From the NCBI GenBank assembly GCA_030374735.1, contig JASCIV010000145.1, positions 1-38,664 of the forward strand: 38,664 nt of DNA, written 5' to 3'. Source of the stretch: Gracilaria caudata. Its lineage: Eukaryota; Rhodophyta; Florideophyceae; Gracilariales; Gracilariaceae. The notes beneath the pieces are model-generated. The model was not told where the DNA came from. It saw nothing but the letters and a program-made list of their open reading frames with translations, and ran no database searches. The position numbers and the translations under genes are program-made. Shown piece by piece: positions 18,498-27,199 of the stretch (the first letter of the stretch is position 1; every line of letters starts with the position of its first letter).

Positions 18498-19479
18498 TTA
18501 CATCCCATGCATGTTCATGTACTCAAAGGCCTCCCTCCGAGCTTTAGCTCTAGCTGCTTTCTTTCTTTCCGCCCTAACACGAATCGCCTTCTCGACAATT
18601 ACTGGGTCAATCTCATGTGCGCCGCCACGACCAACTTCAATCACTCTATCCGCGTATTTCAGAAGCTCTCCCGGTTCATGAGAGATAATAACTACGGAAA
18701 ATTTTCTCTTAAGGGACCCAAGGAGATCGGCAAGCTCTCGACGCCCAGTCCAGTCAACTCCTGCCAACGGTTCGTCTAACGCAAATAGCGCTGGTCTTGG
18801 GTCTCGCATCAACTGATCTGCAAGAGCCAGACGCCGCACTTGTCCCCCGCTAAGTGATCTTGGACGACTCAGTAGAGAAACATTTTGTAAGCCGACAGCG
18901 GCCATCACCTCGCGTACGTCATCGGGAGTCTTTTCAGGACGTCCCATGACGAGCTCGTCGAGCACAGTCGGTAGAAACAAGTAGTTAGAAGGATCTTGTA
19001 ATACGAGTCCAATGTTATCTAACAAATGCTTTGGCTTCATTACTTTGCCATCCCACAAAACGGTTCCATGTCGTGGTCTAAGCTTTATCAGTCCAGTCAT
19101 GATGTTGATCACTATTTGAAGATAATGTGGAAAAGGAAAGGCACATGCATGTCAGTACGTATCCGGCTCCAATTGGGATTGTGCTCAACATACCTGTGGA
19201 TTTCCCAGCCCCATTTGCCCCTATCAGGAGCACGAACTCATTTGGGAATATCTTAAGATTCAGGCCTCGAAACAGCTGCACATCATAGTTATTGGGCAAT
19301 CGGTACCATACATCCCGCAACTCCAGCAAAGGAACACGAGCAATACAGGCAGGGTCCTTTCCACCGCAGGCTTGTACTGCACCTTTCCTGCCCACAAGTC
19401 TTTGAGACACCCTTGCATTAGAACGCCGAGAAATCCTGAGACCAGGATGACACCAAATGAATGCGCTCATGCCGTGCAT
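18498..19479 (-). CDS. plastid-type ABC transporter ATP-binding protein (NAP14/ABCI11-like), 2 exons
   Basis: Exon 1 is 19194-19479 and exon 2 is 18498-19111, with an 82-bp intron (GTATGT...AAATAG). Joined, they give 299 aa. The intron splits Walker A directly after GANGAGKST and the frame continues VINIMTGLIKLRP. Further motifs are the Q-loop LVLQDPSNYLF, signature RSLSGGQVRRLALAD, Walker B ALFALDEPLAGVD, and H-loop VIISHEPGEL. There are no membrane segments, so it is a soluble subunit that needs separate membrane partners. The N-terminus (MHGMSAFIWCHPGLRISRRS...) is basic with a Phe motif, suggesting plastid import. Stand-alone plastid ATPases of the CbiO-like ABCI group are linked to metal homeostasis or ECF-type transport; the substrate here is unknown. 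The gene starts head-to-head with PRP18. Confidence 0.87.
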
Positions 19480-19717
19480 CAGAAAGTCAAACGCAGATTG
19501 GTTCGCAAGTGCGAGGGAAGTAACCGAGAATTGTACCTACAGAATTCGATGGACTGCTTACGAACTCCGTTTGAATTCCTCCCAGTTTAGAACCCTCTTC
19601 TCGACTCTGACAAAACCTCTACAAAAACCAGATGAGAATATCTATTCGAACAAGAATTCATTGTCTATCTATAGCACCTTCGCAGCACGACTTCGTAGTC
19701 AATTTCGAAAAATCTGA

Positions 19718-20860
19718 GTGTCAAATTTTCAATGCCTTTGGCAAAGTGCCGAGTACAAGGGTACAAGGGTAGCAGTCAACAAAACTGTTCTTTCGCGGTT
19801 GGCCGGCCTCTCGACGAAAGACAAGCCTACGCTTATGATACAGGTGTTTCAGAAGCAAGGAGACCCGGGGTCACTTCGAGGAGTCTGTGAAGACGCTACG
19901 AATCGTCTTCGAGTTGTGGAGTTTCTGTCCAAAACTGATATATCCTTTAAGAACCCCGTCATGGATCCAGCGGCTGGCATGCTCAAAGAAATTGCAAAGA
20001 GGAAAGCTGCCGTAGACCAAGATGCCAGAAAATGGAAGTCCAAAGCTGAAATAGAGGAGGAGCGTTGCATTGCCTACTACGAAAAGGAAAGGGAACACGA
20101 AGAGATGCAGGGAGCGAAAAAACGCCAGAGAATCGGTCCGGCGCCCCCGCCGGATCATTTCGATGGGAATGAATCGGTAGAACCTATTTCGGACCACGAC
20201 AAAGACGCTAACAGAAAAGCCCTAACAGGACATTCAAACAAATCGGTATTTCCACACGAAAATCAACCAGATACTGGAACTGAAGAAAAGGCTTCGGAGA
20301 TCGATTGCAGGATATCCGAGAGCTCTGCCGTGAAAAATGAAAAACAAGACGCTAGTCTGGCCTCTCGAACAACCCCCGGGAATGATGAGGAAGCACCTGT
20401 TAATAGTAAAGAAGACCAAGTCCATGAGCAAATACGAAAACACATTCGTGTGTGGAAGTCAGAGATAGAACAACTGCCAGAAGAGGAGCGTAAAAGAAGC
20501 AAAGGCCGAGCAATGGTAAAAACATTTGAGCAAACAAAGACATGGCTGAAACCCCTCGAAAAGTTGTTACGAAAGCGAAAGCTGAAGAAAACTATTCTAA
20601 ATGCCTTAAAAGATATATTCGACGCTGCGGAAGAGAGGGATTACATGAAAGCAAGTAGACTATATCTTGAACGGCTTGCAATTGGGAACGCCCCATGGCC
20701 TATGGGCGCTACAATGGTGGGTATTCACGCTCGTGCCGCTCGCGAAAAGATAGGTGAAGACAAGATTGCTCATGTCATGAATGACGAACAAACACGGAAA
20801 TACATCCAGGGTGTTAAACGCCTCCTGACCGTCGCGGAGCGCAACTTCCCTGCGCCTTGA
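19718..20860 (+). CDS. PRP18: pre-mRNA-splicing factor 18 (5' end unresolved)
   Basis: Open frame from a GTG at 19718 (preceded by TGA) to TGA at 20858-20860. The Prp18 domain fills the last 130 residues: KGRAMVKTFEQTKTWLKPLEKLLRKRKLKK, then YMKASRLYLERLAIGNAPW and PMGATMVGIHARAAREKI, ending HVMNDEQTRKYIQGVKRLLTVAERNFP. Near the front is an SFM/PRP4-like motif (MIQVFQKQGDPGSLRG...ATNRLRVVEF), as in human PRPF18. A low-complexity acidic/basic linker separates the two. The first in-frame ATG (19835) falls inside the SFM motif, so translation probably starts in a small upstream exon; acceptor-like AGs lie at 19745-19780 but I could not place exon 1. PRP18 acts with SLU7 in the second step of splicing. 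It diverges from the ABC gene and converges with the FYVE-EHD gene across 88 bp. Confidence 0.9.
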   Translation: MSNFQCLWQSAEYKGTRVAVNKTVLSRLAGLSTKDKPTLMIQVFQKQGDPGSLRGVCEDATNRLRVVEFLSKTDISFKNPVMDPAAGMLKEIAKRKAAVDQDARKWKSKAEIEEERCIAYYEKEREHEEMQGAKKRQRIGPAPPPDHFDGNESVEPISDHDKDANRKALTGHSNKSVFPHENQPDTGTEEKASEIDCRISESSAVKNEKQDASLASRTTPGNDEEAPVNSKEDQVHEQIRKHIRVWKSEIEQLPEEERKRSKGRAMVKTFEQTKTWLKPLEKLLRKRKLKKTILNALKDIFDAAEERDYMKASRLYLERLAIGNAPWPMGATMVGIHARAAREKIGEDKIAHVMNDEQTRKYIQGVKRLLTVAERNFPAP

Positions 20861-20948
20861 GTTACGGATGAAATATACAACTATTTAGTTCGAATAGGGA
20901 TATGGTCAGCTGACTCACGGCTCTACCAAGAACATATTGATGCAGCTG

Positions 20949-22805
20949 CTATCTCTTGCCGGGAGGTATTAGTGACAATGGTAGCTCATCAGGTACAGCA
21001 GAAATTCCCTCAGATCTTCCTTTCTTTATCAATGTCATGGCGACTGCGAATTCTTCCGCATCCAACAATCCATCTCTGTCAATATCCGCCAAATCCCAGA
21101 CTCTTTTCAGAGTGCTCGGCGGTAAACCGCTTTCGAGCATTAGGTCGCGGACAGCTGTACCAGGCAAGGCGGGGGGTGTTCCATTGGGCTTTAGGGAATC
21201 GAATACTTTATCCCATTTCGCCTTTGCCGCAGATGTGATAGACCATTTCGCATTCTTCTCCCCACTCTCATTCTGCTCTGGGTCACCGAACGGATTTCCC
21301 CCATCGCGCTCGTCATCCATGTCTGCTTGGGCTGCCTTTCCAGTCTCCTCAGCCGCAATGCCAATCGAAAGCATAAGCTTTGGAATATCCCGAGCGAGAG
21401 CCCCTTCTGTGACGTCCAATAGTCGTTTCGATAAGTTCGGGAATTCCGACAAGTCAAAGGCTTCCAAACCGCTTCGGAACTTTTCAACAGACGGAAAGTC
21501 TCCTATTGCAAGACCATTCGCCTTTTGAACTTTGACATATTCCTCCTTCAAACGTAAAGCCAAACGTTCTTGTTTCTTCTTATGTCCCCATAGGTACGGC
21601 ATACTTGCTCGTAAATGATTAACCAGCAAAGCATGTACTCGTGCGAGGCGCGCCCGTTTGACCAACTCATTGATTTTGCGAACGGCTGAATTCTGCGGCA
21701 AGTTCCGCAGGTCGTTGAGCAAATCCGCTTCTTCATCGTTAAACAGCTTTGCATTTGCCGCTCCGTTGGGATTCACAGGCTTATCCCAGAAGGAACCTAT
21801 GTATACCCTCAAAACTTCCGGAGATCGTATCACTTTTCCTAGGGACCACATCAGCGCACCATATACGCGCATGAGCTGCTGCGGGTCAACCATATCAGCC
21901 TTATTCAAGACGATGCGAATCTTATCGTCATGAGATTTGAGGCACTCGATTACTCGTTTCAGCTCATCTGAGATATCAAGCTTATTCCCATCGAACAAAA
22001 TCAGGATTCTGTCCGCTCTTTCTGCAAACCACTCAACAACGTGTTCAAATGAATAACCTCTCTCTACGCGCTGCTTTTCACCGCTGAGAATACCGGGGGT
22101 GTCGATGAAACTAATGTTATCCAAAATCGGGGCAGCAAGTTCTGATACTTCGAAGCGACTCAGAAAGCTTATCCCAAAGCGCGACAGCGACGTAAAGGGA
22201 CGATCAAGGTCAACCGCAGCCGCATTTCCAGGCATGACGCCTTCAGCTTGGCCAGTTCTTCCAGCCATAACGGCAAGAAACCTATCTGTTGTGGGTTCTG
22301 GTCCAATTCGTGAACCGGGAAAGTCGCGTTGTAACATGTAGCGGATGAAAGAGGTTTTGCCGACTGAATAACCGCCTATCAGAAGCACGAAAGGACGAGC
22401 ATCAAAATCACCATCAGTAAGTTCTGACGCATAAAACTCGGAAAACTTGTACGCTTGCTCGAGAGGACGGACTTTTGCCTTATATATTCTCTTTAGCGTG
22501 TTCATCGCCTCCGTATGTGCCTCCCTCTGTTGCAGAACGGAAGGGTCAGTAAAAGAAGATGAAATGGAGGCATCGCGGTGCAGACTGTTGGATGTTGAAA
22601 AGTTTCCCAATAACCTCGAGCGACGATCTACGGCATAAAGACAAACGTCGCATACGCGAACAGGGTCATGATGACCTTTTTCTGGAACGGGGCGTTTTCC
22701 GGATGAACAGGAGTGACAAAAAGAGTCATGGCACGAGCGGCAAGTATGTTTAGACTTGGTGAAGGTAAACTGGGCGCTGCAGCCAGCGCAATGGGTCTGG
22801 TCCAT
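20949..22805 (-). CDS. FYVE zinc finger - EHD dynamin-like ATPase - EH domain fusion
   Basis: Single exon of 618 aa; the frame opens at GTG 22820 and the first ATG is 22803-22805. Residues 6-55 form an eight-Cys FYVE-type finger: C6-x2-C9, C22-x2-C25, C30-x2-C33, C52-x2-C55, with KSKHTCRSC at the basic R-x-H-C-R position and VRVCDVC at the end. The EHD G domain follows: P-loop GGYSVGKTS (144-152), GPEPTTDRFLAVM, switch II DTPGIL (235-240), RADRILILFDGNKLDISDE, NKADMVDP (301-308) and YIGSFWDKP. After the helical domain comes a C-terminal EH domain (about 525-605) with an EF-hand-like loop DIDRDGLLDAEEF. EHD proteins bind ATP, oligomerise on membranes and act in endosome recycling. FYVE fingers bind phosphatidylinositol 3-phosphate on endosomes. 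The fusion would send the remodelling ATPase to early endosomes, an inference. The consensus FYVE WxxD motif is not evident. Confidence 0.92.
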   Translation of the reverse strand: MDQTHCAGCSAQFTFTKSKHTCRSCHDSFCHSCSSGKRPVPEKGHHDPVRVCDVCLYAVDRRSRLLGNFSTSNSLHRDASISSSFTDPSVLQQREAHTEAMNTLKRIYKAKVRPLEQAYKFSEFYASELTDGDFDARPFVLLIGGYSVGKTSFIRYMLQRDFPGSRIGPEPTTDRFLAVMAGRTGQAEGVMPGNAAAVDLDRPFTSLSRFGISFLSRFEVSELAAPILDNISFIDTPGILSGEKQRVERGYSFEHVVEWFAERADRILILFDGNKLDISDELKRVIECLKSHDDKIRIVLNKADMVDPQQLMRVYGALMWSLGKVIRSPEVLRVYIGSFWDKPVNPNGAANAKLFNDEEADLLNDLRNLPQNSAVRKINELVKRARLARVHALLVNHLRASMPYLWGHKKKQERLALRLKEEYVKVQKANGLAIGDFPSVEKFRSGLEAFDLSEFPNLSKRLLDVTEGALARDIPKLMLSIGIAAEETGKAAQADMDDERDGGNPFGDPEQNESGEKNAKWSITSAAKAKWDKVFDSLKPNGTPPALPGTAVRDLMLESGLPPSTLKRVWDLADIDRDGLLDAEEFAVAMTLIKKGRSEGISAVPDELPLSLIPPGKR

Positions 22806-23581
22806 GCGGACGCGAAGCACGCACAGAGTGTATAGGCAACTCTACAGCGATTGCAAGAAGAGACTTCGACGCTCCAGAATGAGAAGTGCGCCTACCATCG
22901 TTCCCAGATCATGATCAAGAACACCGCGCGACGAAGATTCACAAGCACAGACAGCAGCTATCACATCAACGATGGAACAGGTTGGATTGCTGACAGCTCT
23001 ACGATAAAAACGGTGTGCATGGTGCCGAATTATCAGAAACCTTGCTGTGCACCCAAACGCTCTAACGAATGCACGACTTCGCAATTGCACATCCTGAATC
23101 AGCAAAAGCTGCTGAACTCTACGACTCTTTCTTCGTTGGTTTGCTGCCAAAAATACTTCCGCCTCATCACGCACACCGCTTTCCTGAGCCATTGTAATGG
23201 GTCTACCGCCTTCCCAATCCTTTTCATCAAAGGTCCTTCCTTACAATAGTACTCCCGACTGCAACATTTTCCTTGAAATTTCGACCTATCTGTTCCTCCT
23301 CAATTTGGGGACCCCAGTATCCAAGAACTACCTTCGTAACACTAATGCACAGGTGTCGTAGAATACAAAAACACCCTCGCTTTCTCTGCAGGTACGAAGG
23401 TAGATACATTCTCAGGACGTAGATCTCCATGCGCAATGGTGTACGGATTCCGGCCTGCTCCCACAATACTGAAATTATTTCGAGCAGTTTTCTTGTTCTC
23501 TCTCTCTCTCTTTCTCTCTATGAGCACATAAGCATAATTACGACCTACTGCGAAACGCTTTGCTGAAAAAGCGCTCTCCCA

Positions 23582-23785
23582 CTAGGAAGGCGAAGTATTG
23601 GCTTCCGTTGGAGGCTCGGCTGCGGATCTGTTTCTTGCTTTTACTGTATCTATGTCATAAACCAGAACACCAATGTGTTTGAGATGCTGTATGTGTTTCA
23701 CGGAGTTGCGCTGTACCCATGGCCGTGGCGTTTTTGCTATATCAACAAGCTTTTGAGGTAAGGACGGTACTGCTACGAGAGAGAT
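23582..23785 (-). CDS. candidate terminal exon of an unidentified gene
   Basis: An open segment of 67 codons ends in TAG at 23582-23584, with an acceptor-like GGTTAG just before its 5' end (23785). The translation looks like globular protein (VPSLPQKLVDIAKTPRPW, VKHIQHLKHIGVLVYDID). Upstream, a second open stretch reads GRVVHPLGARAPFVKDTNED (about 23870-23940), and an ATG lies at 23981-23983. I found no donor/acceptor pair that joins them, since an in-frame TAG precedes the best GTAAAG donor. It is offered as a possible small minus-strand gene only. No family is recognised. Confidence 0.25.
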   Translation of the reverse strand: MSLVAVPSLPQKLVDIAKTPRPWVQRNSVKHIQHLKHIGVLVYDIDTVKARNRSAAEPPTEANTSPS

Positions 23786-24072
23786 CTAACCTGCACAGCA
23801 CTTAGCTTGTCCTAACCTTGTCGAAGACATCTGCCAGAGTCCATCTTTACCTAGCATTTGGGTCTGCTAAACCTTTTGCCCAAATCTTCATTAGTATCCT
23901 TCACAAAGGGAGCTCTTGCCCCCAATGGGTGAACGACGCGACCAATCTGCGAATTTGATTAGACGAGAGCCACTAATAGCCATACAAGATTCCAGCCTTT
24001 TTCGCGATAGAATACATCATGTATATATCTCTCTCTCTTTTACAGGTGCAGTAGTTTAATTTCATGTATATC

Positions 24073-24120
24073 AGTTCTCTAAGAAGCAGAACTACATCAT
24101 GTTCTACTTCTTAGGGAACT
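24073..24120. repeat. near-perfect 20-bp inverted repeat with 8-nt loop
   Basis: The arm AGTTCTCTAAGAAGCAGAAC (24073-24092), loop TACATCAT, and the arm at 24101-24120 pair at 18 of 20 positions; one mismatch is a wobble in RNA. It is flanked by CT and GA microsatellites. It could be a small RNA precursor hairpin, a transcription end structure or a remnant of a short inverted-repeat element. Confidence 0.7.
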
Positions 24121-25364
24121 CATTTTCACAATAAAGAAGCTTTTAACTCGAGAAGCAAATGAGAGAGAGAGAGAGAGAAGCAAAGCTGAATGCTGCAGCA
24201 ATCCCTTTGAAACGAATTCAAAATAATTGGCATTGATATGCTTGTGAGAGCAGGATGAAGTGCTAGCTACACATACCGGTGTAGGCTTGCATGCTAGGCT
24301 GTCCTTGGGCGTATATATGTGTGACCATGCTGTTCCTTCCAGGAGGATCCTAGAACGTCACTTCATCTACGTAGCAAAACGCTCGCAGTCGAAAAACCTG
24401 AAGGACATAAACTAGTTAAAATAATGTAACTTAGAACTTTCTTGTTGTGGTGCTGGGTGTAGCATGGCCATCAGTTTGTAGTTGAAAGGAAGAGATTGGC
24501 CCTCTTGGGTATCCGAGTACAAGGGTAGTTGCTACGGTATAGAGGTGTTTTAGGTGTCGGGGTCCTTTATGAGGCATTGATGTATCCTACATGTTTTGTA
24601 AAAACAAAAACATACGAATCGATGACACGCATTTGCGCAGGAGGTGGCAATCTGCACATCTTCGTAAAACAAAAGAAGACCAACATCATCTTGTCATTGG
24701 TTTTACCACTGGACACATAAATATTACCAGCAACTCACGGTAAGCTGTTTCAAACGAGAAATTGCTCACAAGGCTTTAAGATTATAGATAATCCCTTACT
24801 CTTCGCATCAAAGAAAAACCTCGCAAATGTTAACACTATCGAGGGTTTATGGGACGCTCACCTATCGCGTTCTATAGCTTTCGACCCTCACACACCGTCT
24901 TTTTGTCTGTTTACAGTGAAAATGTTCCCAAGTATGATAAGGTTGTCACATCTTGAAAAGTCTGTTCAGTGACTCAGTCTGTCTTGAGTTGTCTTTCATT
25001 CTTCCTCTCTCAGTGATGATTGGTTAAGTTATCACCTCGGGGAAGGAACCAGCTGCTTGATCCAGCTATGCAATTTACACAAGAGATAAGGGAGGAGCAT
25101 CCTCTCCTCTTTGCAGCCACGAACAATCGGAAACTTGTTAAGCTACTTTCGCCTCTTTAACGCAAACGACAATTCTTTGATACCTAGAGAGACAGTATTA
25201 CAATTACGGATCTGGTGATGAAATCCTCTCCTTGGCCACGCATATTATAGGGTTATAGGATACGCCAGTCTCTGGCTACAGTGACATTGAAAGGCAGCTC
25301 CAGGGTAAGAGTCTCCGCGTATTTTACCATCACCTTGCTTTACGTGCTTATCCTCGCAGACAAA

Positions 25365-26891
25365 ATGTCCTGCAGGTTCAGAACGCCTTTTGAGCCCATC
25401 CTTCCTTGCACTGCGTATACCTCAACTTTGTTTCTGTTCTTACTGGTTCTGCTGTTTCTCACGTGCCATGCCCTACCAGCTAAGATTACCCCACCACCGA
25501 ATAGTCGGAACCTGTCAGTGAGCCTTCCTCTTTGGGCTCAGGGTCGTCTTTTTGCTATTTCCGACACGGCCCCGGTCGCCAAACACCTGCAGCATGATCC
25601 CGACTACCTTGACGCCCTTGGTCTACTCACCAGCTTCTTGTCTTCGGTTGAAGAACAAGTCAGCCGTGCTCGCCGAAACAGTAATTCGATCGACTTCGGT
25701 CGGTCGTGTAATGTCCGACCTGCATCATGGCATACCGCCACCCATTATGTTGCCTCGAATCGCGGATGGCCTGTTTCTGAAGTTAACGAATCTCCTTGCA
25801 TAACTGATTATTACGGCGTTCCACCCTCATTTCCTGTTTCCGCTGAACAAATGCGGGAGACTGTTGAATTAGGATTTGCAGCCGCGGGAAGACATGCGTA
25901 TCGCATCATGCTCGAGGCCGTAGGAAACTGGACCAATGCAGAAGTTGATGTCAGCTTGCCCTTTGAGTTTCCATCGCAGACTTGTAACTTGAACAACTAT
26001 GGTGGTTTTCGCTTACAAAAACAATGTTGGACTTCTCTTCGTCTGACAAGTCAGCCTAGCGAACTTCATCTTCCGGATGGCGAACGCGTGTCAATAGATG
26101 AAGTTCACCGTGTTGCGAATCGAACAATTGTGCCTGCTTTAATGATTCTGCCAATAAACCCCGGCACTGGCGAGGTGCATAGCGTTACTAACCGTGCCAC
26201 GACTATTCTCACTATGTGGGGTGGCGCAGTAAATCCTTTCTCTCGGTTCGAACCGTCAACGGCCCATGAGAACGTGGGGTTGAAGGCGGCATTAGCAAAG
26301 GGGGCTAATTTTGCGCAGCAAATGGAGGATGTCATAGTGGCTTCTAATACTGCTGTACTCGCGTTTCCCCTAGTGTTGAACTTGTTTCCCGTTTCGTTGG
26401 TTACCAATTGCCAAAAGTGGAAATTGGTGATGTATGTTCTATTCAGCGATTTGTTAACGGCCTTGCCAATGCTCATAAAAGGTATTGAGCTTTGGTGCAT
26501 TGGAAAAGCACGTTTTACGGAGGTTGTAACTCGTATAGGTGATACTTTTGATGACGACACAATTGCCGCTGAGATATGGCTCGCTACGTGCCGAGTTAAC
26601 CACGACGCCCAAACAATCGGCATCGTGTTCATGACAGTATCCTGTTTAGCTGTGGTTGTCGGGGTTGCTTTAGAAGCGATAGCGAGATCACTGATGTCCC
26701 GAGCGAGAAGACGAAGACAGCAAGAAATGGAAGAGATGCAATACCTTGCACAACATGAACGAAAAGGTTGGAAGTATTATAACGAGGTTTGTCAATCTCG
26801 GCGCTGGATGACAGAGGATGGTGCGTCCATATTCGCAGTAGGAACCGTGCATGATACTTGGACGCCGATTTCGACACGGCATCTTCCGTGA
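25365..26891 (+). CDS. secretory-pathway membrane protein of unknown function, three C-terminal TM segments
   Basis: Single exon of 508 aa. The open frame begins at GTG 25281; the first ATG is 25365. It encodes an N-terminal hydrophobic signal (about 19-36, STLFLFLLVLLFLTCHA). A large lumenal or extracellular domain (37-328) follows, with sequons N49LS, N141ES, N188WT and N252RT and Cys at 115, 145, 207 and 221. Three hydrophobic segments come next (about 329-347, 354-377, 416-440), with a loop containing Asp396-398. The cytosolic tail starts RSLMSRARRRRQQEMEEMQ. I recognise no family. The topology (large glycosylated head, three helices, basic tail) fits a receptor-like or cell-surface protein, but no ligand or enzyme motif is visible. 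Confidence 0.72.
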   Translation: MSCRFRTPFEPILPCTAYTSTLFLFLLVLLFLTCHALPAKITPPPNSRNLSVSLPLWAQGRLFAISDTAPVAKHLQHDPDYLDALGLLTSFLSSVEEQVSRARRNSNSIDFGRSCNVRPASWHTATHYVASNRGWPVSEVNESPCITDYYGVPPSFPVSAEQMRETVELGFAAAGRHAYRIMLEAVGNWTNAEVDVSLPFEFPSQTCNLNNYGGFRLQKQCWTSLRLTSQPSELHLPDGERVSIDEVHRVANRTIVPALMILPINPGTGEVHSVTNRATTILTMWGGAVNPFSRFEPSTAHENVGLKAALAKGANFAQQMEDVIVASNTAVLAFPLVLNLFPVSLVTNCQKWKLVMYVLFSDLLTALPMLIKGIELWCIGKARFTEVVTRIGDTFDDDTIAAEIWLATCRVNHDAQTIGIVFMTVSCLAVVVGVALEAIARSLMSRARRRRQQEMEEMQYLAQHERKGWKYYNEVCQSRRWMTEDGASIFAVGTVHDTWTPISTRHLP

Positions 26892-27199
26892 AGACTACTA
26901 TACAGCTGTATCATACTCGAACTTTCAAGAACCATGAAGATGATCTGTAGCCCTTTGCATTCAAATGAATGAAATGTACCTTTGTACCTTTACCAAAGGT
27001 AGTCAAACGCGCAGAGAAATTGCGCATTTTCGGTTAGTTCCATGTTAAAACTGCCCATTTTTGAACATCTTGCTTATTAAGTTCGAAGCGAGGGACAGCG
27101 ACACGGTACGGTCGTACTTGATGTCTCTTGACGAAACAAGCAAACGCTTTTCTCTGGAAGCCAGATTCGCATGGAACACAGCGCAAACGTCTTCTAGCC
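26892..27199. other. short tandem-gene spacer
   Basis: A 308-bp spacer between two plus-strand genes. It contains a small palindrome around 26985-26999 (TACCTTTACCAAAGGTA). No ORF with content; the frame of the next gene is open back to a TTG at 27128. Confidence 0.45.

Larger units (their letters stand above)
22806..25364. other. 2.5-kb gene-poor region with microsatellites
   Basis: The longest unexplained stretch between assigned genes. It contains CT repeats near 23499-23519 and 24028-24038, a GA repeat at 24162-24178, the hairpin at 24073-24120, and one protein-like fragment at 23582-23785 listed separately. Minus-strand frames next to the FYVE-EHD start (22842-23192) are too close to it to be an independent gene. 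No RNA gene was recognised. Confidence 0.5.

Noticed and set aside
22842..23192. Minus-strand 116-codon ORF with an ATG
   Set aside because: It ends 36 bp before the FYVE-EHD start on the same strand, has no recognisable content, and probably lies in that gene's leader or promoter.
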